NCBI GenBank assembly: GCA_026018925.1
Contig: JAKSZU010000009.1
Location: 83,507,407 to 83,571,406 of the forward strand
DNA length: 64,000 nt
Source of the DNA: Tupaia tana
Lineage: Eukaryota; Chordata; Mammalia; Scandentia; Tupaiidae
Direction of reading: 5' to 3'
The position numbers and the translations under genes are program-made. This document shows positions 31,859-43,299 of the stretch, one piece after another; positions within the stretch are counted from its first letter, which is position 1; each line of letters begins with the position of its first letter. Under the pieces are notes generated by a model. The model was not told the DNA's origin and made no database searches. It saw only the letters and a program-made list of their open reading frames with translations.

Positions 31859-32110
31859 TCCTTTCTCCTGCAGCAGGCGTAAGTTCCATCTCCAGGTCTC
31901 TGGCCAGGAAGAGATGCTAAGGCAGAGGCCCCCACCCCACCACACTTTCAGGCTCCCCAGACCAAGACCCCACCCCTTAGACTGTCCTTTCCCTTGCAGC
32001 AGGTGTTAAGTTCCATCTCTAGGCCTCTGGCCAGCAAGGAATTCTGAGGCAGGGGCACCTCTGTCCCTCCGCCTCACTTCCAGGCTACCTCCTAGGAGAT
32101 ACTGCTCTTC
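31859..32110 (+). promoter_or_regulatory. L1 5' UTR with two tandem 127 bp monomers
   Basis: CAGCAGGCGTAAG at 31,871 and CAGCAGGTGTTAAG at 31,998 start matching units. Each continues with TTCCATCTC, a CTGGCCAG segment, a GAGGCAG or AAGGCAG segment and a CCACCTC- or CCACCCC-like stretch. The unit is the same monomer as in L1 'A' (8,284-8,690, other strand). A promoter role is inferred from rodent L1s. Confidence 0.82.
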
Positions 32111-32140
32111 AGATACCTCAGTAGAGTACTCCTCTTGAGG

Positions 32141-32272
32141 AATTTATTTATTTATTTACTTATTCATTTATTTATTTATTTTTAAGCAAGCCACCAGGCC
32201 CAAAACTCAAACCGTGGTGGGCCATGTAGGAGTACAGCATCCTTAACCACCATGCCACCTGCTGACCCCTTA
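32141..32272 (-). repeat. (TTTA)n followed by SINE 5' fragment, minus strand
   Basis: A TTTA repeat at 32,141-32,182 is the antisense SINE tail. The AAGCCACCAGGCCCAAAACT and CACCATGCCACCTGCTGACC segments then match the SINE head and promoter in reverse. The SINE body is missing. It interrupts the 5' UTR of L1 'F'. Confidence 0.75.
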
Positions 32273-32416
32273 GAGTATCCCTCTTGAGAACACATTGCTA
32301 AAAACAACACAAGAGAGACTTCAGAAAACACCAATTCACAGCAAAAGGGAAACATACTTATTCCTAGTCGGAGAAACGTTCACATATGAGGTATTGAAAA
32401 GTGAATACATCTTCCA

Positions 32417-33643
32417 ATGGCTAGAGGTAAAAGAAGAGCCTCAGGTCTGAATAAACCAGGAAATGTGTCTCCACCAAAAGAAAAGGGTAACTCCCCTCTG
32501 TCTTTTGTAAATATGGAGGATGTTACCAAAATGTCAGACAAAGAATTTTAAACTTTCATGGTGACCAAATTCTATGAGTTGGAAGGGAAAAGAGACAACG
32601 AACTACAGGAGATTAGGAAGTCCTTTCACGATATGAAAGAAGAAATGGAGACTCTGAGAAAGAAACAGAAGGAACTATGAGAGGTAAAGTCTGTAATTCA
32701 GGAAATCAAAAACTCTCTTGAAAGTATTAAAAGTCAATTAGACCATGCTGAAGATAGAATCTCTGATGTAGAAGATAAAACCTCTGACCTAGAAAAAAAC
32801 ATCAAAAAGATATGGGAACCAGCAGTTAGCGTAATGGCTATGTCGCTGGATTCCCACGTAGTCGACCGCGGTTCGCGTCTCGGACCCGGTGGCTTACAAC
32901 TCACGCCGGGCGCGTGTGCGTGCGTGCCCAGGATCCCGAGAGGAGAATGGAGGAGAAGGGATTGCGGCGTGACCATCCCCCCTGGGGGGTGATTTCTCGC
33001 TTTCTGTCTCTATGTCTCTCTCTGTCTGTCTGGCGAGCGCACGCGCCCTATAGCGAAAAACCTCTCAAAAAAAAAAAAAAAAGATAGAGAAAATAACAAA
33101 ACACGAGGATAATATACGAGAAATAGTAGATTCCATTAGACGCCCAAACATCAGAATACTTGGCATCCCAGAAGGTGAAGAAACTAATAACGGCATGGAA
33201 AAATCTATTCCGTGAATTACTGGAAGAAAATTTTACAAGTCTAGAGAGGCACTCAAGCATCCAGACCCAAGAAATACAAAAGACCCCAAATAGAATCAAC
33301 CCCAGAAAATCTTCCCCAAGGCACATCTTAGCCAGATTGTCCAAGACCACAGAAAGACATGATATTAAAACTGACAAGAGAGAAACGAGAAGTGATTTAA
33401 AAGACCATCCCATCAGGCTAACACTGGACCTCTCAATGGAAACAATGAAAGCAAGGAAAGAATGGGAAAATGTATTGAAAGTTTTAAGAGAGAAGCAATT
33501 TCAACCAAGTCTATTATATCCTGCAAGATTATGCTTCATATGGGAAAAAAAGATATCTTCTCAAACAAAACCTGAAAGAATTTGCCAACACCAAACAAGC
33601 TCTTCAAGAAACCCTGAAGAAAGTACTGTTCCAGGAAAACTAA
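32417..33643 (+). pseudogene. L1 'F' ORF1 pseudogene, split by a SINE
   Basis: Starts MARGKRRASGLNKPGNVSPP, then a coiled coil (TFMVTKFYELEGKRDNELQE, SLESIKSQLDHAEDRISDVE). A SINE at 32,814-33,077 breaks it before the RNA-recognition domain. The C-terminal motifs resume at 33,230-33,640 (SLERHSSIQTQEIQKTPNRI, DHPIRLTLDLSMETMKARKE). There are in-frame stops near 32,548 and 32,680 and frame changes after the SINE. Its N-terminus differs from that of the HAL1-like ORF1, so the two belong to different L1 lineages. Confidence 0.9.
32814..33077 (+). repeat. tRNA-derived SINE, young complete copy in L1 ORF1
   Basis: Starts GGGAACCAGCAGTTAGCGTA. A short duplication of the AAAAAGATA type flanks it (near 32,805 and 33,078). 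It is nearly identical to the copies at 25,647 and 39,177. Confidence 0.94.
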
Positions 33644-33789
33644 AGAATTAACAGCCAGAAACAAAGAAATAAAAGGCAATTAAGATAATGGCCAACTTAA
33701 ACATCGGTACAGATCTTGTAACATCGATAATAATATTGAATGTTAATGGATTAAATTCTCCAATCAAGAGACACATACCGGCTGAATGG

Positions 33790-33842
<53 letters not shown>
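33790..33842 (+). repeat. (A)53 tract inside L1 ORF2
   Basis: An uninterrupted run of 53 A replaces the usual mixed A-rich sequence of the endonuclease region between residues PAEWKK and the CLQETHL motif. Confidence 0.97.
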
Positions 33843-33843
<1 letters not shown>

Positions 33844-36800
33844 AGAAACCCTCTATCTATTGCCTACAGGAAACCCACCTCATGGAGAAAGACATACATA
33901 GACTGAAAGTGAAAGATTGGAAAAATATTTTCCATACAAATGGGAACCAAATGGGAACCAAAAAAGAGCTGGAGTTGTGATAATAATTTCTGACAAAATA
34001 GGCTTTAAAACAAAAACTGTTCGAAGAGAAAAAGAAAGACAATATATTGTAGTAAAACGCTCTATAGATCAAGAAGATATAATGCTTATAAATATATATG
34101 CACCTAACACAGGAGCACCCAAATATGTGAAGGAAAGACTGTTAGATCCAAAATGGGAGATAGACTGCAACACAAAAATTGTTGGAGATCTCAACACCAC
34201 ACCAACCCCTCTGGACAGATTATCTAGACAAAAAATAGGTAAAGAGTTAAAGGATCTAAATGACACCATAAATCAAATGGACTTAACAGACACCTATAGA
34301 ACTTTCCATCCAAAAATCACGAGATACACTTTTTTCTCATGCCGACATGGAACCTTTATGAACATTGACCACATCATAGGGCACAAAGCAAGTGTTTACA
34401 GATTTCAAGGCATAGAAACTATATCCAGCATCTTTTCTGACCATGATGGAATTAAACGTGAGTTTGATTTCAAGAGAAATCCTCAAAAATACTCAAGTAC
34501 ATGGAAACTAAATACCCTACTCCTAAATGACTCCACTACTACCAGAGAAATAAAAAAGATTCATGGAAGTGAATGACAATGAGGACACGAGTTTCCATAA
34601 TCTTTCAGACACTGCTAAAGCAGTCATAAGAGGAAAGTTCATAGGAATTAGTGCATATAAGAGGAAGATGGAATGAAGGCAAATGGATCACCTAATATCA
34701 TGCCTCAGAGAACAGGAAAAGCAACAGCAAAAAAAATCCAAATAACTCCAGGAGAAAGGACATAATAAAGATCTGAGCAGAAATAAATGAAATTGAAAAT
34801 AAATGAACTATACAGAAAATAAATGAAAGTAAAAGCTGGTTCTTTGAAAGGATAAACAAAATCAATACACCACTAGAGAGATTTATTAAGAAGAAGAGAG
34901 AAAGGAACCAGGTGAATCAAATCTGCAAAGAAGCTGGCAATTTAACAATAGACATATTAGAAATTTAAAACATCATTACAGGATACTATGAACATCTATA
35001 TGCTAAGAAACAAGACAATGTGAATGAGATGGACAAATTCCTGGACAAATATAATCTACCAAGATTGAGCCATGAGGATATAGAAAGTCTGACTAGGCCA
35101 ATAACACGCCAGGAGATTGAACTGGTAATAAATAACCTTCCAACAAAGAAAAGTCCTGGCCTGATGGATTCACTTCTGAATTCTACAAAACTTTTAAAGA
35201 CGGTTAACCCCCATTCAGCTCAAGTTATTTCTAAAGATCCAAAAGGGTGATTCTCTCCCTAATTCATTCTATGAAGCCTCTATCACCCTTATCCCTAAAA
35301 TACATAAGGACAGGACAAGGAAGGAAAACTATAGACCAATATCTCTGATGAATATAGACACAAAGATTCTCAACAAGATACTAGCAAATTGTATGCAACA
35401 ACTTATAAAAAAGATCATACATCATGATCAGGTAGGCTTTATTCCAGGAATGTAAGGTTGGTTGAACATATGCAAAACCATAAATGTAATGCATCATATT
35501 AACAGGAATAAAGATAAAAACCATATGGTCTTATCAATTGATGCAGAAAAAGCATTTGATAAGATACAACATCCCTTCATGATCAAGCCTCTCAGCAAAA
35601 TTGGCTTAGAAGGGTCATTTTTCAACACAATAAAACTATTTATGCAAAACCCATAGCGAACATCATCTGAATGGAGAAAAGCTGAAAGTTTTCCCACTAA
35701 AAATGGGTACAAGGTAAGGATTCCCATTTTTGACACTCCTTTTCAATATAGTACTGGATGTCCTCACCAATGCAATTAGAAAAGAGGAAAAAATAAAAGA
35801 CATTTTAATAGGAAAAGAACTGGTGCAACTCTCTCTATTCACAGATGACATGATTGTATACATAGAAGACTCAATGGTCTCCATGGAAAAATTACTGGAA
35901 GTAATACATGATTACAGTAAAGTTGCAGGATATAAAATCAATTTACAGAAATCAATAGCATTTTCATATATGAATAAGAGGCAGATAGAGATAGAACTGA
36001 AAAAAGTTATTCCATTTACCATAGCTACAAAAAGTATAAGATATTTAGGAATAAATCTAACCAAATAAGTTAAAAACCTCCACAAGGAAAACTATGAGAA
36101 ACTAAAAAATAGAAATTGAAAATGACACAAAAAAAGTGGAATGACATCCTATTTTCCTGGATTGGAATAATTAATATAATCAAAATGGCCATTCTACCCA
36201 AATTAATCCACATATTTAATTCAATGCCAATCAAAGTACCAGAAAGATTCTTCACAGATCTAGAAAAGACAATCATAAAATTTGTCTGGAGTCATAAAAG
36301 ACCCCGTATTGCCAAAGTAATTCTGCACAAGAAGAGTTGAGTGGGCGGCATCTCAGTCTCTGACCCCAAAATATGCTACAAAACTATGGTAATCAAAACG
36401 GCATGGTACTAACACAGAAACAGACATGTGAACCAATGGTACAGAATAGAGTCTCCAGAAATAAATTCCCAAACATCCAGTCAACTGATTTTTGAAATAG
36501 GTACCAGTCAATCCAGTGGGAAAAGGAAAATCTCTTCAGCAAATGGTGCTGGAAAAACTGGATTTCTGCCTGCAGAAAGATGAATCTGAACCCCTACCTC
36601 TCACCTTTGACATAAATCAAGTCAAAGTGGATCAAAGATCTAAATCTAAGACCTCACACTATTAAACTGCTCCTGAAAAACACTGGGGAAACTTTGGGAG
36701 ACATTGTTGCATGGAAAGACTTCTTAAATAACACCCCCAAAGCACAGTCGATAATCCCCAGAATTGACAAGTGGGATTACATCAGACTAATAAGTTTCTG

Positions 36801-37253
36801 CATGGCAAAAGACACAGTGATTAGTGTGAATCGACAGCCCTCAGAATGGGAAAATATTTTTATAAACTGTGATTCTCATATAAGGGACTGATAACCAGAA
36901 TTCACAAGGAACTCAAGCTGCTATTTCAAAACAAGATGATCAACCCTATTACAGGATGGTAGAATGAGTTGAAAAAAAAAAATACAAACACTCTCTAAAG
37001 ACATAGAAATAGCCAAAAGGCATATGAAAAAATACTCAAGATCTGTCATTGTAAAGGAAATGCAGATCAAAACAACAATGAGATACCACTTAACCCCAGT
37101 CAGAATGACTAAGACCAAAAGAAACCCAAAAACTAATAAATGCTGTTGGGGGTGTGATTAAAGGGGGACTCTCTCATACTGCTGCTGGGAATGTAAATTA
37201 GTCCAGCCATTGTGGAGAACAATTTGGAGATTCCTCAAAAATGTACAAATAGA

Positions 37254-37734
37254 GAAGAGGCAAAGGGCACAGTCCTTCTTGAAGACAGCTTCATGGCTCC
37301 TGCAAACTAGCTATTTTGGGGAAACAGGAATGAAGATTTCCCACTGATAATTCGGTCTCCAGCACACAAAACTCGCGTGGTAGGAAGACCCCTTTCAGGC
37401 CTCCTGTCTCTGTACCTGTCTTTGTTTCTCTCTACCTCTGTCTCTGTCTCTGTCTTCTCTCTTTTTTTTTAATTTTTGCTTTTTTGAATTTCACATGGTG
37501 TGCTTGTGCACCACGCAGTTTTCTGATTTTGGGGTTTAACCGAAATTTTTTAAAATATTAATTATTTTAGTTTAATTGAAAAGTTTTTCTCTTTGTTTTT
37601 TCTTCTCTTTTTCTGTTTCTTGTTTGTTTTTTACTGTTGTTGCTGTTGTTTCTCTCTTTCTTTTTCCTTTTCTGCACACTCCTCGATGCTCAGATTGAAC
37701 TTCCAAGTTTGGGAAGAAACTGATCATCAACCAG
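37254..37734 (+). promoter_or_regulatory. 5' leader of HAL1-like copy 2
   Basis: About 480 bp upstream of ORF1. It starts with mixed sequence (GAAGAGGCAAAGGGCACAGT), then long pyrimidine-rich stretches (TCTCTCTACCTCTGTCTCTG and later TTTTCTTCTCTTTTTCTG). Promoter activity is inferred from position. No 127/128 bp monomers are present, unlike L1 A and F. Confidence 0.55.
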
Positions 37735-38735
37735 ATGACTGGAAATCGCTGGAGGACCACCAGAAATATGGGAAAGCAGGAAAATACCTCTCCTCCAAGG
37801 GAAAAGGATAATTCCTCTTCATCCACACACAGTTCAATGGAAATCATGGACATGTCTGATAAAGAATTCAGAACATTCATAATGGCAAAGCTAACAAAGA
37901 TGGAAGAGAAGAGAGACAATGAACTGCTGAAGAGGAAGGAGAAAGAAGTTGTCGAGTTCCAGGAACTGAGGAAATTCATGCAAAATTTAAAAGCGAAATT
38001 TCACACTTTACAAAAGAATCAGATGGAACTGTTAGAGATGAAGGCTATAATACAGGAAGTCAAAATCCCCTTAAAAGTATTAAAAGCAGACTAGATCATA
38101 CAGAAAATAGAATCTCAGATGTAGAAGAGAAAACTGCTAGCCTAGAAAAATCCACCACGGAGACTGAGAAAACAGCCCAAACATTTGAGACTAATATACG
38201 AGAAATACTAGATACCATCAAACGGCCAAACATCCAGATAATAGGCATCCCAGAAAGTGAAGAGATTCATAAGGGCATTGATAATCTATTCCATGAGATC
38301 CTGTAAGAAAACTTTCCAAACTTAGAGAGGAACTCAAAGATTCAGTCCCAAGAAATGCAGAGGACCCCAAATAGAATCAACCCAAGAAGATCTTCTTCAA
38401 GACACATTATAGCAAGATTGACCAAAACCACAGACAAAGACAAGATATTAAGATTGGCAAGAGAAAAACGGCAAGTTACCTACAAAGGACATCCCGTCAG
38501 GCTAACAGCAGACCTCTCTTCAGAAGCAATGCAAGCGAGGAAAGAATGGGAAAATATATTCAAAGTGTTAAGGGAAAAGCAACTTCAGCCAAGAATACTG
38601 TGCCCAGCAAGATTATCGTTCATTTGGGAAGAAAAGACATGAACATTCCCAGATAAACAAAACGTGAAAGAATTTACCAGCACCAGACCAGATCTCCAAG
38701 AATTTCTTAAGGGAATGCTTTGTCAGTAAAATTAA
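37735..38735 (+). pseudogene. ORF1 pseudogene of HAL1-like copy 2
   Basis: The same protein as the intact ORF1 at 13,352, starting MTGNRWRTTRNMGKQENTSP. It reads to the coiled coil (119 codons), then loses frame near 38,070, where one base is missing relative to copy 1 (AAAATCCCCTTAAAAG against AAAATCTCCCTTGAAAG). A stop lies near 38,302 (TGTAAG against TGCTAG), and a second early stop near 38,640. The C-terminal block at 38,355-38,642 keeps the QRTPNRINPRRSSSRHIIAR and VTYKGHPVRLTADLS motifs. Confidence 0.9.
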
Positions 38736-39176
38736 ATGCATATACACAGGAATAAGAGTTCAAAAACTAAGATAAATATTATATCCCAGAATTTAATCTG
38801 GAAGATCGAACCACAACAGAAGATTAAGTACATGAAACCGAACTGATGAAACAACACTCTGTGACTTGACGAAAATATTGCTGCTTTTCCTCTAAGCTTT
38901 CTTGTCTGGTTTTAAAGGATATTTGTGCTGTCTTGAGGTGTCAATGGGTTCATGTACCTACTATTTTAACAGAATACTAACCTGTTTCTAGGCTTTAAGT
39001 TTCAAGGAAATATTGTTACCAGTTCAAAACTGCTTTTCTTGAAATTACCAGCTGAACTTGCTATTGAAAGTAGTTAGATTACTTATGATATTGTGTGATC
39101 AACAATATGTTGGGGGAAAAGGAATTGTAGACAACTGTATATAGCAGAGATAGTGTAATAAGAGAGTGGGAAAGGG

Positions 39177-39455
39177 GAACCAGCAGTTAGCATAATGGCT
39201 ATGTCGCTGGACTCCCACGTAGTCGACCGCGGTTCGCGTCTCGGAGCCAGTGGCTTACAACTCATGCCGGGCGCGTGTGCGTGCGTGCCCAAGATCCCGA
39301 GAGGAGAATGGAGGAGAAGGGATTGCGGCGTGACCATCCCCCCTGGGGGGTGATTTCTCGCTTTCTGTCTCTATGTCTCTCTCTGTCTGTCTGGCGAGCG
39401 CACGCGCCCTATAGCGAAAAAACCTCTCCCCCCCCCCCAAAAAAAAAAAAAAAAG
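39177..39455 (+). repeat. tRNA-derived SINE inside HAL1-like copy 2
   Basis: Complete copy with a C run before the A tail. It is flanked by an exact 16 bp duplication, AGAGAGTGGGAAAGGG (39,161-39,176 and 39,456-39,471). It splits the first 3' tail of the HAL1-like element, so SINE activity postdates that element. Confidence 0.95.
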
Positions 39456-40784
39456 AGAGAGTGGGAAAGGGCAGAGGGTCAAACATGGGGTAGAAAACAT
39501 ATATACATATACATATATATGAAAGTAGAAATGGAATATTATTGATGACAACATGCATGATTAAGCCACTATGCAGTTTATTCTAGATGTGAAACCGCAT
39601 TTAGTATGGTGTGATGATGCTCAGGGAATGAATGTTAAGTAATTAAAAAAAAAAGTTTCAGGAAAAAAAAAACAATAAAACTGTTCTTATCAAAATTTTA
39701 AAAAAATGCGTATTTAATGACCGCAGTAAGCTATATAGCCCCAGCTAGGTACTACTTTATAGTATATTCATTCTACTCACTGAGGTTTATGCCTAAAGTC
39801 AGACTTGGATTCATGTACAGGTATATGTCAGCTGCGCTTGCTATTGGAAAAATTTAGACTAATTAAGTTCATTAGCAAATCAATTTAATAGGGGTAAAGG
39901 CATAGAAAGCAACCATGGATACCAGAGACAATGTGGGAGGAGGGTGGGACATGGCAGAGGGTGAGGGATAGGGAAACAAGGATGGCAAAAAAATAAATAA
40001 ATACAAGACATAAGAAATGGAAAATTATTTGCTGATAACATGTATGTCGATGTGCTTGATTGAGCCAATATACAGTGTATTTTGGATGGAAAATTCACTT
40101 GTATGCTGTAATGATGTATAATGAATGAATGTAAAAAATAAATTTAAAGGGAAAAAATGTACAAATAGAACTACCATATGATCCAACAATCCCACTCCTT
40201 GGTATCTACCCAAAGAACAGAAAAATTCTTAATCAGAAAAGTTCTTCCACATTGATGTTTATTGTGGCACTATTCATAGTTGCCAAGACATGGAACCAAC
40301 CCAAATGCCCATGAACAGATGAAAGGATAGAAAAACTATGGCACATATACTCTATGGAATATTATTCAGCCATAAACAACAACAAAACCCTTGCTTTTGA
40401 TAGAAAGTGGATGAATATGGAAGATTTACTGCTGAGTGAAGCAAGCCAGGCTATGAAGGAGAGACATCGCATGTCCCCACTTAATACATATCAAGTGTCC
40501 ACACTCTATGACTGAAAGCGATTGATTAAAGGATATAGAAACACAGTAAGTGGATGTAAATACAGATATAGTGTATGTGAAAGAGTTGGATTTGAGGAAG
40601 CACAATTAGAACAAAAATGGGGAGGAAAAGCATTAATGGGACAAAGAAACTTGCCAATTTCTGTTAAAGATATTTTATAGTTTAGTCAACTGGACTAGGG
40701 AGAAACGTTCACATGTTAAGATATTCACTTTGTAAGCAAAATAATGTGATTGACTATGTAAAAGAAAATGAAATAAAAAAATAT

Positions 40785-41234
40785 ATAAAGATATTTCAAA
40801 GTGTCTGTAGTTAGGGAGTTACTGGGGACACTAATAAGAGTCTCTGGAGTTTAACTTGGAAATAAAATTTGTTAATGAGGAATGGGTTACCATTAGAAAT
40901 CAAAAAGGACTAAAAATATTCAATTTATATACTTTTAATGAGTGTGTTTAAATTCGTAGAGGAAGAAGCTATCAATGTAATGTTTTACTTGTGTTTATGG
41001 GAAAAGCTCAATGTAGTTATGATCTTATCTGCAAAGACTGAATGCCTTGGAAGAACTGTTGAGGCAATGCACATGTTGGCTGGAAAATGTATATTGTGTC
41101 AAGTTAGAGATAAAAGTAACCTGTAAGTTGAAAGGCAGTTGAAATAAGCACTGAATATAACATGTTCGCCAAATTTAAGAGAACAAAATATTTACAGTGC
41201 TTTATTAAGTATAATTAGTAATGTTAATTATAAT
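40785..41234. other. No recognised feature
   Basis: AT-rich flank between L1 'F' and an ancient antisense L1. No motif or repeat was recognised. Confidence 0.45.
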
Positions 41235-42130
41235 TTTTTACTGAAGAGTTTTAATTTTTTCATGACTTTATGTGACCCTATATTAGTAACTAGCATTCTC
41301 TCAATTCAACTCGAAGTATCCCTTGAGCATTTTTTGCAGAGTAAGTCTCATGTTAGTAAACCACTTCAGCTTTTATTTAGCTGGAAATACCACATTCCTG
41401 CCATGTTTTTGAAAGATAATTTTGTTAGACATATTGTAGATTTTTGGTTGATAGTTATTTCTTTCTTTATGTATTTTAAATGTATCATCCTACTTCCTCT
41501 AACCTTCAAGCTTTCTGCTGAAAAAAAAATCTACTGTTAATATGTTGGAGGCTCCCTTGTACATGATGAATGCACATTTCTTTTGCTGCTTTCAAGTCTT
41601 TTGCAACAATTTGATTATAAGGTGTTTCAGTATGAATTTTTTGGGATATTTCTTACTTGGAGCTCATAGGTGTTTGTGGATTTTTATATCCACGTCTGTT
41701 CTCAAATTTGTGAAGTTTTCAGCTATAGTTTTTACAAATTATCTTCTCCTTTCTCCATTCTTATTCTGGGATATAATGCAAGTATATTTACATTTCATAC
41801 TGTCCCATAAGTCCTTTAGTTTCTGTTAACTTTTCCTTATTCTTTATTTCATTTGTTTTTCTGATTTAAAAATTTTAAATGACCTTTCCTCAAATTCACT
41901 GATTCTTTCTTCTGCATGTATGAGTATGCTATTAAATCTCTTCAGTGAATTTTTCAATTTTAATATTGTATTTTTAGTTGCAACATTTATTTGAACTTTT
42001 AAATACTTTTCTAACAATTCATTGGCATTCTCATTTATTTTCATATTATTTTCTTGATTTCCTAAACATCTTTGTCTTTTTTTATTTGAGCATAATTAAG
42101 ACAATTGTTTTAAAACATTTATATAGTTTG
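41235..42130 (-). pseudogene. Ancient L1 ORF1, minus strand
   Basis: Antisense wording typical of older mammalian L1 ORF1: AACCTTCAAGCTTTCTGCTG (C-terminal domain), CAACAATTTGATTATAAGGT (RNA-recognition region), GTCCCATAAGTCC, and ACTGATTCTTTCTTCTGCAT (coiled coil). On the minus strand, 41,844-42,044 still reads as a coiled coil (VATKNTILKLKNSLKRF, HAEERISEFEERS). The element appears to resume at about 44,340-44,560 (ATTTTTATTTTGTTCTTTAT). All frames are broken. Confidence 0.7.
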
Positions 42131-42169
42131 TCTATAACTTACTGTTTCAGAGATGATTTCTAGAAATAT

Positions 42170-43299
42170 ATGTTGTTGCCCTGAATGGACCATATTTTTC
42201 TTTTTATTTGTTTGCCTTGTGATCCTTTGTTGAAAATTGGGCAGTTGGGGGAAAATGAGCTCTCCTAGTCTTTTCAAGATGCAGGCAACACCTTTATAGC
42301 ACATATTCTGCATGCTGGGACGAGGCTGGCATGAATCTTAATTGTTTTTCAGTTCTTATATAGACATCCATACCGCCAGTATATGTGTGTTTTAATTTTG
42401 ATATCTCAAACACATGATTGTTTTATCCTTTGAGATTTTATTTATGATAGAAAGCATGTGTGTGTGTACTATATAAAGAGAGAGAGAGAAGCAACATTAA
42501 AAACATCTTGTCATGCCAATATCCCCCTCCCCCAGTCATCCGGCTCTTAAAGATTTTAGATATGTCTTGTTTTCAGGCTAATCTGGTTGGCCATGTAACT
42601 TCCACCATTGCAGTTGAATTTTCTTCTGATTGTGCTACCACAAGCCAGATTGTTGCTGGATTCCCTAGGTGTGCAGTTCCACCACAACGTTCATGCACCA
42701 CAGTGTATGCCTTACATTGTTTTTGCTGGTGTGAACGCTAAGCAATGCTATCTTTCCCCATTTTTCGCTCTGTGTCAGAAGAGATTGAGCTAGCTCTTCG
42801 GGCAGCTTACAGACATGTTAAAACATTTCAAAGAAGTAGCAATATGCTATTTCTAGTCTAAGGGAGGCAACTAGAAATTTAGTCACTTCCTTTCTACTTC
42901 ACCTCATTTCACTTATGAGGAGTTGGGAAAATTGTGAGCAAAAACACCATGATTTGCTACCATTTTTAATGAGACTTTATATTAACTAGTAGTTCAGTTT
43001 GTCCCTTGCTGGGACCATGCAGTTAACACAAGTTGAGTATGAAAGAACTGCCCTTCATGCCCTAGAGCAAGGACTCGGCTGAGGAGAACTGTTTGCAAGG
43101 TCAACAGTTTTACAGTTCTGGACCTCACCTCCATTGTGTTGCTGTACTGGCCTGCACTCAATTTCTCTGCCAAGGGCCTTATTGCCGTATCCTGGTACCC
43201 CATAAAGGCACCCCCAGCCTTACTATAACTTTTACAATAATCCTGAAGGAATGTGGATCCACTACCCACCCTCCTGTAAAATGTCAATAAAGACTGTTA
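42170..43299. other. Unassigned insertion within the ancient L1
   Basis: Mixed composition with a short GA tract near 42,480. Two overlapping plus-strand frames (42,460-42,793) and a 97-codon minus-strand frame (42,994-43,287) show no motif I can name. It could be internal sequence of the element whose LTR follows. Confidence 0.35.

Larger units (their letters stand above)
37254..40152 (+). mobile_element. HAL1-like retrotransposon, copy 2 (full length, ORF1 disrupted, SINE inside)
   Basis: 2,899 bp, about 2.6 kb without its SINE, flanked by an exact 17 bp duplication, AAAAATGTACAAATAGA (37,237-37,253 and 40,153-40,169), within L1 'F' ORF2. Order: a ~480 bp leader, ORF1 without ORF2, a first L1-type tail ending in A-rich sequence at about 39,640-39,700, and a second tail beginning TTTAATGACCGCAGTAAGCT (39,713) and ending near 40,152. 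It matches copy 1 from about 25 bp upstream of ORF1 to the end, but keeps a longer 5' leader. The final tail has little poly(A), unlike copy 1. Confidence 0.9.
33688..40390 (+). pseudogene. L1 'F' ORF2 pseudogene, split by the HAL1-like element
   Basis: The start ATG at 33,688 opens MANLNIGTDLVTSIIILNVN. Endonuclease motifs remain at 33,917-34,576: VGDLNT, YTFFSCRHGTFMNIDHIIGH and SDHDGIK (catalytic SDH). RT motifs follow at 35,020-36,068: [20 protein letters not shown], and FTDD at 35,838-35,849 in place of FADD. The C-terminal domain starts near 36,116 and is interrupted at 37,254; it resumes at 40,170. Defects include a 53-base A run in the endonuclease, a frameshift near 35,160 and several stops. 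Confidence 0.9.
31853..40784 (+). mobile_element. L1 element 'F', near full length, plus strand, carrying HAL1-like and SINE insertions
   Basis: Order: tandem-monomer 5' UTR (31,859-32,380), ORF1 (32,417-33,643), ORF2 from 33,688, and 3' UTR ending near 40,784. Without its insertions (SINE at 32,814-33,077, HAL1-like element at 37,254-40,152 with its own SINE) it is about 5.7 kb, near full L1 length. Imperfect AAAGATTTTTCCAA (about 31,838) and AAAGATATTTCAAA (about 40,786) may be its target duplication. Stops and frameshifts make it inactive. Confidence 0.88.
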
